DNA of 64,000 nt from Punica granatum. Taxonomy: Eukaryota; Streptophyta; Magnoliopsida; Myrtales; Lythraceae. The notes below the pieces were generated by a model that worked only from the letters and a program-made list of their open reading frames with translations, was not told where the DNA came from and made no database searches. Position numbers and translations under genes: made by a program. The DNA is taken from assembly GCF_007655135.1 (NCBI RefSeq), contig NC_045127.1, positions 18,075,699 through 18,139,698 of the forward strand, read 5' to 3'. The number at the start of each line of letters is the position of its first letter. Within the stretch, counting starts at the first letter, position 1. Positions 10,364 through 20,046 of this stretch are shown piece after piece.

Positions 10364-13300
10364 ATGGAAGACCCAGAAGTTACCCAAGTTTCCACCGATT
10401 TGGACCGTAAAGTCACCGCCATAGCCACCGGAGAAGCTCACACTCTAGCCCTCTCAGGTAATTCCGGCCAACACTTACACTTCCGATGCATCACACTCTT
10501 GTTGCTTAATGTAGAAGACTTGCTCTAGATAGTGTTCAACTGCTAAATCTCTTGTTTGAGCTATCCGCGGGAATTAAGCTTTCGAACTCTGTTAGCAAGT
10601 GCATGGATTTTGCTTCTTTCAGAAGCTCTGTGTATCTATTTTGAGGTTGATAGATAGTTGATATTCAGTTCCTTCCTTCAAATTATCAAGTCCTCGTGGG
10701 AAATTGTGTAGGGGGTGGCTCTGTCAATTCCTGGGGAAGAGGGATGTTCGGGCGGCTCGGGAACGGTTCGGAGAACGATAAGCCTATCCCAGTTCAGGTC
10801 GATTTCGGGTTCTCCGAGGAGAAGAGGCTCAAGTTTGTGGGAATTGCTGCTGGTTCTTACCACAGCCTTGCACTAGCAGGTCCGTTCAACTCTCTAATTT
10901 TAGGGTCTGTTTGGTTTCGAGATTTTATTTTAAAATCACAATTCTAACTTAACTCTATCCACTACAAAACAAAATAGCTCATACAAAGTCAAAGAATGAG
11001 TCCCATTTATACCACTTTTTTTCACAATAAAACAACATAATTCATACAAAGTCAAAGGGTGGGCCCCATTTATTCCACTCAAAATCAAAATCAAAATCTG
11101 ATTTTAAAATCCTACTTTGAAACCAAACGCAACCTTAGTCTCCACTGAATGTAAACTCTGTGTCCTGTTCAATATTTGCTGAGGTTTTGGCTATACTGGG
11201 ATTGAGAAACTTCAAGGCTTTCTTGTTAGATTTCTAGTTTGTAATACTTTCTGTGCAAATCACCTGCCCTGCTTATTTTGTGCACATGAACTTCGGTCAC
11301 TGACAAGAACACTGCATAGCTCACACACAGTGATAATTTAATTGATCAAACAACAGGAACTTGCTTGAATAACTCTGAGCTTGAGAGAAAAAGTATCAGT
11401 ATCTTACTGTCTTTTGATGATTCCATATGGTCCAAGTACGTGTTTCTAGTCAAAGCATCTTCTGGTTCCGAGATGTCCTTTACCTTGACTGTCATATGAG
11501 GTCCATTTATGGAACTTTAAAGTCTGCTAATCAGGGAATTCTCTAGTCTCGAACATTATAGGAGGGCAGACTACGAGACCCATTTTGATAAGCTAATAGC
11601 ATGAGAGCAAGTATGGCATCACTGAGATTTTAGTGATTAGCAGCAGACGGAAAGAGCACTGTTATTGAGGAAAATGGTCCTGCATAGTGAAGCAACTGGA
11701 AGGTAAAAATCAGGCAAGCTGTGTTTACTATGAACAGAACAATTAGAGATGGTGACGAGTGCACCCTAGGTACACCTTTACGCTGGAACCTGTGCTCAAA
11801 TTTTTAGCTTCCTGTTCCTTGAAGACGGGGATATAATGTTAATGGTGCTTTTAATCATTTTATTGAGAAAGCCTATTCTATTCCCTGCTCTTCCACTGTT
11901 GAATTGTGTGCTCCTTTATGTGATTTATGCAGACGATGGATCGGTTTGGTGCTGGGGCTATAACATCTGTATCCTTTGTAAACCTAGTATTGTCTTTAGT
12001 TCATCCTTCACCTTGCCTATAATATTACTGTAAGTCCTTCATCCTTGACTTTTTCATGGATGGTCAACTCGGTAGCAATGGAGAGAACACTCCGGTTCCT
12101 CATTTGATGAACAGTTTCAACAAACTGGACTCTTCCAGTTCTCCAGGACATGATTCTGAAAGAGAGACCAAAGCTCCTTTAAAGGTATTATAAAGAAAAA
12201 CTTCTCTTCCCTTAAGTTGCTTGAAAAGCTGCCTGACACAGATCTTTTCTCATGTTTCTCCATCAGATCTGTTTGGTGAGAGCGGGAGGAATGATGTCAC
12301 TTGCTGTCGACAATTTTGGTGCCCTTTGGATGTGGGGAAACTGTCCCCAGCCAGAAAGCACCAATAATGGGCAGTTCTCTCTCGTAAGCACTCCAACTCC
12401 GATTCCCGTATGGGATTTTCACGGGCACACAGTAGTTAAAGTGGCCTGTGGAAACGAGCATGTCGTGGCTTTAGTTAGTGAGGGAGAGATATACAAAGGA
12501 GATGATCTCTTGTGCTACTCATGGGGTAGCAATAGTCATGGGCAGTTAGGGCTTGGAGATAAAGAAAGCAGAGCACGGCCTGAGATTGTGCAAACTTTCT
12601 CCTCAGATTCACAATGGACAGTTTACGAGGTTGCTTGTGGGGCTTTCCACACAGCATTACTGACACATAGGAAGAGGCCAAGTGACACCTTGCAAAGTTT
12701 ATGCTGGACATTTGGGCTGGGGGAGAATGGGCAGCTTGGGCATGGGACAACCCAGAGCTCGTTGGTGCCAGAGCCAGTGAAGGAGCTTCCTGACTATGTA
12801 TACCTGGCATCAGTTGACTGTGGGCTGTTCCACACGAGTGTGGTCTCTACTGCAGGGCAGCTATGGTCATGGGGGATGGAGAAGGGCCTTGGGCTATGTC
12901 CTGAAGCCAGTTTTACAGGACCTGAGACAGGTGATGCGGTTTCTCCAGTTTTAATACCCTGTGGTGGGCCCCGTGGACCCAAATTTGAAGACCCAGTCCA
13001 GGTTGCTTGTGGGGCCGCCCACACGGTCCTTGTCACAAATGATGGGTATAGGATCTGGGCTTGGGGACGGGGACGGAGTGGGGTCCTCGGGAATGGGAAG
13101 ACGATTGACTTCTTCACTCCAACACTGGTCCTGTGGCCCCCGACGGCCGAGGAATTTAATGACGAACCAACTCCGCCACAGAAGGAAGATAACAAGGCAA
13201 GCTCAGAAAATGCCACAGAGATGGATCAGAAATTGGTTTCTGCAATGGAGGAGATAAGCCTTCTCCGGTCAAAGCTTTCTTCTATGGAACGATATGCTAG

Positions 13301-13550
13301 CATCCTTCACGGGGCGATCTTTGGGAGACCATTTGAGGAGAGTGATATCCCCTCTTCGTTGGAGGGCTCTGGGGGTTTTGACATCACAAGAGAATGGGAG
13401 AGCATGTTAGAGTCGGCTGATAGGGGGAAGCTTGTGAGGTTGGAGATGTTTTACCGGAACATGCTTGCTGGTGTTAAGGACAAGCTGATGAAGAAGAGGA
13501 TCGAGGAGCTGATAAAGGACTGTCTTCGCCGTTCGGGTCCTGGAAATTGA
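10364..13550 (+). CDS. RCC1-family seven-bladed beta-propeller protein, five exons
   Basis: The spliced model is 10364-10457, 10712-10879, 11933-11968, 12060-12184 and 12267-13550. It totals 1707 nt, exactly 568 codons plus stop, with phases agreeing at every junction. The protein has seven RCC1 motifs with tryptophan-glycine cores near residues 39, 95, 162, 227, 288, 343 and 407. Each is preceded by a G-x-x-H/M-[ST]-x-x-[LV] strand (for example GEAHTLAL, GSYHSLAL, GNEHVVAL). After the propeller comes a charged linker, a coiled coil (about 461-490) and a helical, basic C-terminus. Propellers of this family bind chromatin, small GTPases or other proteins; UVR8 is a well-known plant member, but the tail here is not that of UVR8. 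No catalytic role or partner can be read from the sequence. The chosen ATG has A at -3 and G at +4. Introns 1, 2 and 4 are GT-AG; intron 3 is unusual (separate entry). The gene looks intact. Confidence 0.93.
10903..11134. mobile_element. Tourist-like MITE in RCC1 intron 2
   Basis: A 232-bp element with terminal inverted repeats (GGGTCTGTTTGGTTTC against GGTTGCGTTTGGTTTC) is flanked by the direct repeat TTA (10900-10902 and 11135-11137). A 3-bp TTA/TAA duplication and these TIRs fit PIF/Harbinger-type MITEs. It is non-coding. A second copy with the same interior (including 'gggccccatttat') is at 63336-63567. It enlarges intron 2 but touches no splice site. Confidence 0.88.
11969..12059 (+). 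other. U12-type (minor spliceosome) intron 3 of the RCC1 gene
   Basis: The donor is GTATCCTTT, the U12 5' splice-site consensus. TCCTTGAC at 12042-12049 matches the U12 branch-point consensus. The protein frame requires exon 4 to resume at AT|GGT|CAA (12060), giving the expected Tyr-Gly-Gln-Leu-Gly of an RCC1 blade. That places the acceptor at GG (12058-12059), 11 nt after the branch A. There is no AG or AC at this position. The nearest downstream AG (12074-12075) breaks the frame. Confidence 0.75.
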
Positions 13551-13989
13551 TAATGCAAAAGAAGCCTTTGAGGAATATGTACAAGGTAGGTTACTATGGG
13601 GAAGCTCCAGCCTCCTAAGAAGCAAACAACATTTACTATGGGTATGATACATTCGTCTGAAAATGGAAATTTTTAGACTGGTTCTATAGTAGAATCTCCC
13701 ATTGAGGAGAAACCTATACAGAACATGTGCGAGAAGAATAAGGGAAAGGGAGTTGGAGGCTGTAGATTATGGGTTTGCCGATGGTCTGAGCTGAGTTGTG
13801 ATATAAGTTTGGGTAGATTTGTTGTATTACAGCTACTGCCAAATTTCTTAATTTTATGTCATAATTTCTAAGAGCATATGTCAAGTAATAAAAAGAAGGA
13901 AAAGCGAAATGGAGAAGTTGGCCTTTGCATTCTGTGACCAGAGATTTGTTATTCTTTCATTTTGTTGCATTTTTTGTCCTTCTTTTTAG
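13551..13989 (+). other. RCC1 3' untranslated region and short spacer
   Basis: No further reading frame continues after the TGA at 13548-13550. The only plausible processing signal is AATAAA at 13887-13892. Confidence 0.6.
13887..13892 (+). terminator. Putative polyadenylation signal of the RCC1 gene
   Basis: AATAAA lies about 340 bases after the stop codon and is followed by a T-rich stretch (13955-13985). Plant poly(A) signals are loose, so this is a candidate only. Confidence 0.45.
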
Positions 13990-15327
13990 GGAAAATGACA
14001 CTAATGGTCCTAAAAGTTTATCATTTTTTGACATTGAGTCCTAAAAATTTCACTTCGGGAAATCAAGTCTTAAAACGTTTGGAAAAGTGTCAGCAGTGGT
14101 CCTATCCGTCCTTTGCCATCACCGAGCCGTCAGCGTGAAATTAACGTCGTCAGTTTAGTCCATAACCCTAAATATTGACGTGGCAGCCTTGTCCTGACTG
14201 GAAACCTAAAACTCGAAAGCACATAACAGAAAACCGGAAAACTCTTGCGGGAAATGGACTGGAAGAGACGATCTTTCAAACCAGGAAGCTAAAAATCTGA
14301 GAAAGAGAAAGCAACTGAGGCGGGAAAGGAGAAAGCAGGCGGAACAAGGAGAGGAGAGGAGAGGAAATGGGAGTTTGATGTCAGAGCCATGGTGACCTCC
14401 CCTTTGCAGCGGCGACCATAACACCAAGCTCCCAGTTGGAAAAGGGGAGCTTGACGTCAGAGCCATGGTTGCCCGAGGTTGAGCTTGCCGGAACTGGAAC
14501 GGACCATTAGGTCGAGCTCGGGTGGAGCCTTTGCTGTTCTCTATAGCCCATAGAAGATGATGAACAGTAGTTTTCTTATTTTTCTTTTTTTTTGTCAGTG
14601 CTGGAAAATGTCTCCTGAAAGATCTTCTCTTCCAGTCAATCTCCCGCAAGAGTTTTCGGGGTTTTCCGTTCTGTGCTTTCGGGTTTTCCTTCAAAGCTAG
14701 CGACTTGGAGAGGGAGAGGAAGATGAGGGGCAGTCAACCTCCAAGAAGCAAGGGAGAAGGGGAGGAGAACGTGAGGAAGGGCCTGGTCTGTTGGTGATGA
14801 GCAGAGGAGGAGGAGGAGGCTGAAACGAAGGAAACTGAGAGTGAGGTGGTGATGAAGGGAAGTAGAGGAGGGACGGTGATGGGAGGATGCTGTCGTGAGA
14901 GATGAGGAGGGGATGTTAGAGTGGTGGCTGTGGGCTGTGTTGATCACACAGGGATCGAGAGTGAAGATGGTCGTGGACATGGATGGTGATACTGGAGATG
15001 ATGGGAGTGGCGCGAAGATGGAGTTGGAGAAGGAAAAGCTGATGAAGGATGGATTATGACATGGAGAAGAGGGCTAGTCTGTTGGAGTCGAGAAGGAAGG
15101 AGAAAAGGAGAAGATGAAGGGGCAAGGCTCCCACGTCAGCATTAAACGGCCACGCGGACCTAACTGATGGTGTTAACTCCATGCTGGCGGCTCGGTGATG
15201 ATAATAGACGGATAAGACCACAATTGATACTTTTCCAAACATTTTAGAACTTGATTTCTCGAAGTAAAACATTTAGGTCTCAATGTCAAAAAATGACAAA
15301 TTTTTAAGACCATCAGTTTCATTTTCC
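13990..15327. mobile_element. 1.3-kb long-TIR DNA element, non-autonomous
   Basis: The left end (from GGAAAATGACACTAATGGTC) and the right end (ending ...CAGTTTCATTTTCC) are inverted copies over roughly 200 bp, both reaching inner blocks with 'ccgtcagc' or 'gctggcgg' and 'ttaac'. No clear target duplication was found; the right flank is a TTTA microsatellite. Two inner segments, about 14205-14275 and 14612-14690, are also inverted copies of each other, so the interior is itself a foldback. A phrase containing 'gtcagagccatggt' occurs twice in direct orientation (about 14380 and 14457). No transposase was seen. Confidence 0.75.
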
Positions 15328-15329
15328 TT

Positions 15330-15368
<39 letters not shown>

Positions 15369-15370
15369 TC
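15328..15370. repeat. (TTTA)n microsatellite
   Basis: About ten TTTA units follow directly on the right end of the preceding TIR element. A similar TTTA/TCTA-rich stretch followed by 'ttagcaagttctttt' lies at 61010-61070 near the B3 gene. Confidence 0.9.
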
Positions 15371-15401
15371 TATACATTCTATTTAGCAAGTTCTTTTATA
15401 T

Positions 15402-16335
15402 AGAGTCCTATCTCATCACCGAATCACAAACTTGTCAATCCAATGCCTGTTGAAGACCACTGGTATTATAACACCACCTAATACTCAAGAGCCCGCGTTC
15501 CAGTCCCACACAGTCACCCCATCCCGCTGTCACTCTCAGTCTTGGCAACTATCTCTTCACTCATGAGGGGAAAAATGTGGCTCTGGACTTCAGGTTTTCG
15601 GAGGATCATCAGCCTCGACAGCCCATCCCCGTCGCTTTCTTTGCAGCTTCTTCTGGATCTTCCATGGGCATGAACCAGATCAGTCGGCACCTGATCATCT
15701 CCTAGAGATTGGCCGTGACATCTAAAGAAAGCAATCTTTTGAGCTGGTTTCGGCGGAAGTCCCTCGCCGTTTGTTGGCCGCTTCTTTTCCTTAATGGGCC
15801 TCTGGGTTCAGTGGCAGCCTAAGAAAAACTTGCGGTCTAAAGCGAAAAGTTTAATACGAGGCCTTTAATTATATTTAATAATATATATAATTTATTTTTT
15901 CAACTAAAATGTAAAGTTAAAAATTTACTTTTGGATCAATATATCCTAGTAATATTTTTTTTTCAATTGATTTTATTACTTCAATCATTCTTTAAAAATA
16001 ATTAATTTTATTTCTCTACTTCTTGCTTCAACCAAAAAAAAGGGGAGGGGGGAATGATAAGAAAAAACACATGAAAAAAATGATAAATTTAGACAGAATA
16101 AAGAGGTTCTTAAGGAATTAAGTCAGTTTCTTAATTTATTATAGGTATGAACTGTAATTACATATACATACATCTATGCACGTATTGATTACAATAATAT
16201 TCCTCAATTTGGCCTAATATTTTTGGAGTCTCAGGTGGTGGCTATAGCCTTACCATAGGGCAGGCCCTGGCTGGGTTCATTGAGACCGGTAGGACACTTG
16301 GGGGCCAGCAAGGCATTCTCTCTCGAATGCTCCAA
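15402..16335 (-). pseudogene. Decayed B3-domain gene copy, interrupted by an insertion
   Basis: 15402-15755 aligns by eye with 60344-60730, the coding part of the intact B3 gene (shared runs include 'gagtcctatctcatc', 'actcatgagggg' and 'cagcctcgacagccc'). It carries many substitutions and small indels that break the frame. The match resumes at about 16305-16335 ('ttctctctcgaatgc' against 'ttctctctcaaatgc' at 60830-60845). A ~460-bp segment between them has been inserted. No long frame survives, so this is a dead paralogue. Confidence 0.8.
15811..16270. mobile_element. ~460-bp insertion inside the B3 pseudogene
   Basis: The segment splits the B3 pseudogene and is flanked by the same 9-bp word CTGGGTTCA (15802-15810 and 16271-16279), which I read as a target-site duplication. 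The inside is AT-rich with 'ggcctttaatta' and 'ggcctaatattt' near its two ends. Terminal inverted repeats are not convincing, so the class is open. A 9-bp duplication would suit a Mutator-like derivative. Confidence 0.5.
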
Positions 16336-16599
16336 GCTTTTGTCCAGATTAAACTGAGCGGTTGCACGACTCGTCACAACTGGAACAGGCATGCTCGACC
16401 CATCTTTGACTAAACTTGTAGCATTAGCGGCAGGAATGGAAGATCTTGATTAGTGGTGCTTCTGTTGGCGGCCGTGGGCTGAAGGAATCGGAAGAAAATA
16501 TGTTTAGGAGAGAGTGGGATCAATGGTAAGACGCTATAGTGACTAGAGACAGACCCAGTCATATATACATATAGTCATCGCACTACAAGAAAGAACCCT
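16336..16599. other. Spacer, nothing recognised
   Basis: No coding or repeat signal was supported between the B3 pseudogene and the duplicated segment that follows. Confidence 0.4.
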
Positions 16600-16885
16600 A
16601 TTGTGAGAGTCATGGCCATCACTAAAAAATGAGCAGCAAATCTTCAAAGTTGTGGATTTAATTCTCTGATCAACAAGTTCACTGGTGTTGATTTCTAGAT
16701 TACCATCTCGAATGAGGGGTCGATTGTAAATTTGGTGGCTTGTCAGGAACCCTATGTCCGAGGTTTGGCTTGACCACAAATAATCTTCAATCGAGGTTTT
16801 GTTTCTTTCTTTGTCTAATCCTAGTTGTGATGTTAATTCTCTGATAAGCGGTTATCTCGTCTTAATTTCTAGATTGGCATCTCGA
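16600..16885. repeat. Diverged tandem duplication, second copy split by the LTR element
   Basis: 16655-16770 ('ttctctgatcaac...ctagattaccatctcgaatg...ggaaccctatgt') is repeated in diverged form at 16836-16885 ('ttctctgataagc...ctagattggcatctcgaatg'). The second copy continues beyond the 12.6-kb element at 29525-29590 ('gtgaatttggtggtttgcc'). So the LTR element inserted into the second unit of a local duplication. Confidence 0.75.
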
Positions 16886-16890
16886 ATGTG

Positions 16891-19800
16891 TGTCAGCACC
16901 CAATTTGGTCCACCGGCTCCAGAGAGGCAAAATCGTCATTTTGCCACCTGTGAAGGAAGTATTTCTGATTAATTACTTGAGCATTCACGAAGTTTTGGAA
17001 ATAGCAAATTTTCCTAATTTAACACCAATTTTATGATTTTTTTTTTCAAAAAATAATACCGTTTGAGACGTTTTTAAATTTCGCGTACATCGACGTCAAT
17101 TTTCAAAAATTCAGGACAAAATTCGAGATTGAAAATAATTTCATCGCATAATATCGATCAACGAATTTTTCTGAGCACGATGACGGTCTCGAATTATTTT
17201 TTCGACGTCCGATCAAGAAGACATAATTTTCAATTTGTACGCGCGTCGAATTCTTAAAAAAAAAAACAAAAAAGGTCAAGTCGGTCAGAACCGGTCAGAG
17301 CCGATCTGACCGACAGGACCGATGGGCAGGGTCGGTCAGACCTGGTCTGACCGACCGTTGCCCACACAAAAAAAAAAGGTCAAGTCAGTCAGAACCGGTC
17401 TGACCGACATGACAGATGGGCAGTTCTTTCCTTCCCGCCCACTTCTTTTCCTTTTCTTCCTCTTTCCTCCTTCCTTTTTCCTTCCTTTCAGTTTGGTCCC
17501 TGCAATCAAAAAAACCGGGATCTTCGTTCCCGATTTCGCAAAATTTCCGGCGAAAATCTCGCCCGATCTCCGTTCCGTTTCCTTCTTCTTCTTCCTGGCG
17601 AAACCCTAGCGAAAAAGGAGAGGCAGCAAAAAAAAACCTAGCCGCCACACACACACACTCTCTCTCTCTCTCTCTCTCGATTTTTCGGAACAAAAACCCG
17701 CGGCTCGGGAGCGGACGGAAGGAGGGGGAAAAAAATTCTCAGAGCTCACAGACGAAAAAATCGGGGAGCTCGCTGATCCTCTCGAAAAAGAAAAAAGAAA
17801 TCCTCAGCTCGAATCTTGAACGGAGAAAACTCGAAGGAAAAACTCTCAGCTCACACGCCTTCGGAAACCCGGAGCCCGAACCCGGACCGAGACCCTCAGC
17901 TCGGACGGCCATTTCTCGCCCGCAGCTCGCCTCCACAGACCCGGCCCGCAGCTCGATTTCTTTTTCGGGTCCTCTCGGCTCCCTCAGCTCCTCTCGGCTC
18001 CCTCAGCTCGACCCGTAGCGATTCGGCCCAGCCCGTGCGCGTCCAGCAGTCGGCCCAACTCGCGTTGGCCCAGCCCGGCCCAGCTCATGTTGGCCCAGCC
18101 CGGCCCAGTCCGGCCCAGTTCGCAGTCCAATCCGGCCCAATCCAGCCCGGATCTCAGCCCATTTCGGTCCAGCAGACAATTCGGCCCAGCCTAGCCCAAC
18201 TCGGCCTAATCCCTCAGCAGCCCAGTTCCTTCCGCCCAGTTCGGCCCGGTTCGCCCAGTCCAGCCCATCGGCACAGTTCGGCCCACTCTCCCAACAGCCC
18301 AACAGGCCCGGCGAAATTTTTTTTATTTACAGATATGCCCCTATTCTTCTCAAACAAGTTAAATCCTCGACTTAGTGGCATGTTTAGGGCTCCATTTTTG
18401 AATATAAATGTTTGCTTGATGGATATAATGTGAAATGAGTGTTTTTGGGTCGCGTGGGTGTTCAGATTTGTCCCAAACTCGATTTTACAAACTTTCTATT
18501 TTGTCACATTTCAGTCCAGAGGATGTATTTTATTTTTTTCAGATCTGCCCCGAACTCTAAAAATTATTTTGAATCAAGTCCTGGTCATTTTACTATTTTC
18601 CAATCAGTCCTTGGATTTTTCACAATTTTTCAAGCATCCCAAAGAACTTTCCAAGTTGTTTCAGTTTAGTCCCGGGGCCATTTTTTATTTTTTTCAGATC
18701 TGCCCCGAATCTCAAAATTTATTTTCAATCGAGTTCCAGTCATTTTACTATTTTCCAATCAGTCCTGGAATTCCCAGAATTTTTCAAGCATCCCAAACAA
18801 CTTTCCAAGTTGTTTCAGTTTAGTCCTAGGGCCATTTTTTTTTGTTTTCCAGATCAGTCCAGATTTTCAAATTCGTTTCAATAAAGTCCTGGGACATTTT
18901 CAGTAATTCTACATGGTCCCCAATTTTTTCAGAATTTTCAAATTGGTCCCCGGAACTTCATCCGAATTTTCAAATCAATCCCTGCTCTTTCAAAATCGTT
19001 CAAGTCAGTCCCCTGGACATTTTCTAAAAATATTCGACCCTTTCCTACTTGGATCACCCACCGACAATATATGTGCCCCATTTAAATATTTTATTTTTTG
19101 TAATTATATGTATGCAACGTGACCATGTCGGAAATTAGAGTTTATCGGGCGGTCAACCAAATGGCTATCTCGACGACTCGAAACCCGTAAATCAAAGCAT
19201 TCGGCAAATTTCTAATTAACCTAAAATTCTACATACGGGGTAATCGGAACGTTGAATTTGGCTGAATTAAATCACTTGACTCTTTTAAATAAATTGTACG
19301 AATTGATTAATAATCTGTAATCACGTCGACAGTTCATGAACTGTTAGCCATGCCCTTTTAATAATTTGTTATCCGGATCGAGCCCGGTCCTTTAGGATAC
19401 GATTCACATTGGGTCCAACGCCCATAACCTTCGATCACGGGGTCCAATGCCCCCATACACCAAGTGCGCATTTAATTTAATTTTCGGTCTTTTTCAAACC
19501 ATACGGTGAGCACGAGTGGAATAATGACCGAACGCGAACCGACTGTGATTCAATTGTTGTAATTTGTATTTTATTTATTTGAGAGGACAATGTAAGGATT
19601 TATATTGTACGTTTATTCTTATAAGAATCCCGGTCGAAGAGCGGACGGTCGGAGTGTTTCTTCGAATTTACGGTGTCAAACGCGTAAGATGAGCGAAACT
19701 TAATCATGCGGTAAATAAATAAAATGGCAAGCCTAGCAAGTTAGAGTACCGAAAGGGCGTGTGGGATATAGGCCCATACGTAATAGAACCCCCGAATTCG

Positions 19801-20025
19801 GAATTTCCGGTTCCGTACAGACCATTGCCATAACATACTAGGTGTATCCCATACCCTAGACCCGGGCGACTCACCGGCCCTCAACCTTCGGGTCGTAAAC
19901 AGGTAGTGGCGACTCCTTCTCACTTGCGTCCGTCGCGCGTCCCCAAGAAGGTGGACACTCCCAAGCCGCGTTGCATTTAGGCACGCGCACGTGTGCCCCG
20001 ACGAGACGAAATTCGGGTGCGCACA
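16891..20025 (+). repeat. Left LTR of the 12.6-kb element (3135 bp)
   Basis: It starts TGTCAGCACCCAA and ends GGTGCGCACA. It contains a near-perfect 25-bp palindrome (17331-17355), a CA/CT microsatellite (17648-17678), a block of repeated 'cggcccag' words (18025-18305), and two or more ~150-bp internal repeats built on 'cagatctgccccgaa' and 'tcagtcc' (18530-18830). Long frames across 17416-18433 come from this simple sequence and are not taken as genes. Confidence 0.93.
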
Positions 20026-20027
20026 GC

Positions 20028-20046
20028 TTGGCGACTCCACTGGGGA
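20028..20046 (+). other. Primer-binding site of the 12.6-kb element
   Basis: TTGGCGACTCCACTGGGGA starts two bases after the LTR end. It is nearly the same as TTGGCAACTCCGTTGGGGA in the 21.4-kb element. Primer sites of the TTGGCG...GGGGA type are usual in the Tat/Athila branch of plant Ty3/gypsy elements. I did not verify which tRNA it pairs with. Confidence 0.8.

Noticed and set aside
10116..10428. Antisense frames over the RCC1 leader
   Set aside because: Overlap the RCC1 first exon and leader, with no recognisable domain.
12475..13216. Open frames antisense to the RCC1 exon 5
   Set aside because: They are shadows of a strongly conserved coding exon on the other strand and have no similarity of their own.
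14206..14980. Minus-strand frames of 162 and 114 codons
   Set aside because: They span the foldback interior of a TIR element and have low complexity. Not recognised.
17416..18433. Long Ser/Pro-rich frames on both strands
   Set aside because: They lie in the LTR in simple, GC-rich 'cggcccag' repeats. The right LTR has the same frames broken differently. No domain.
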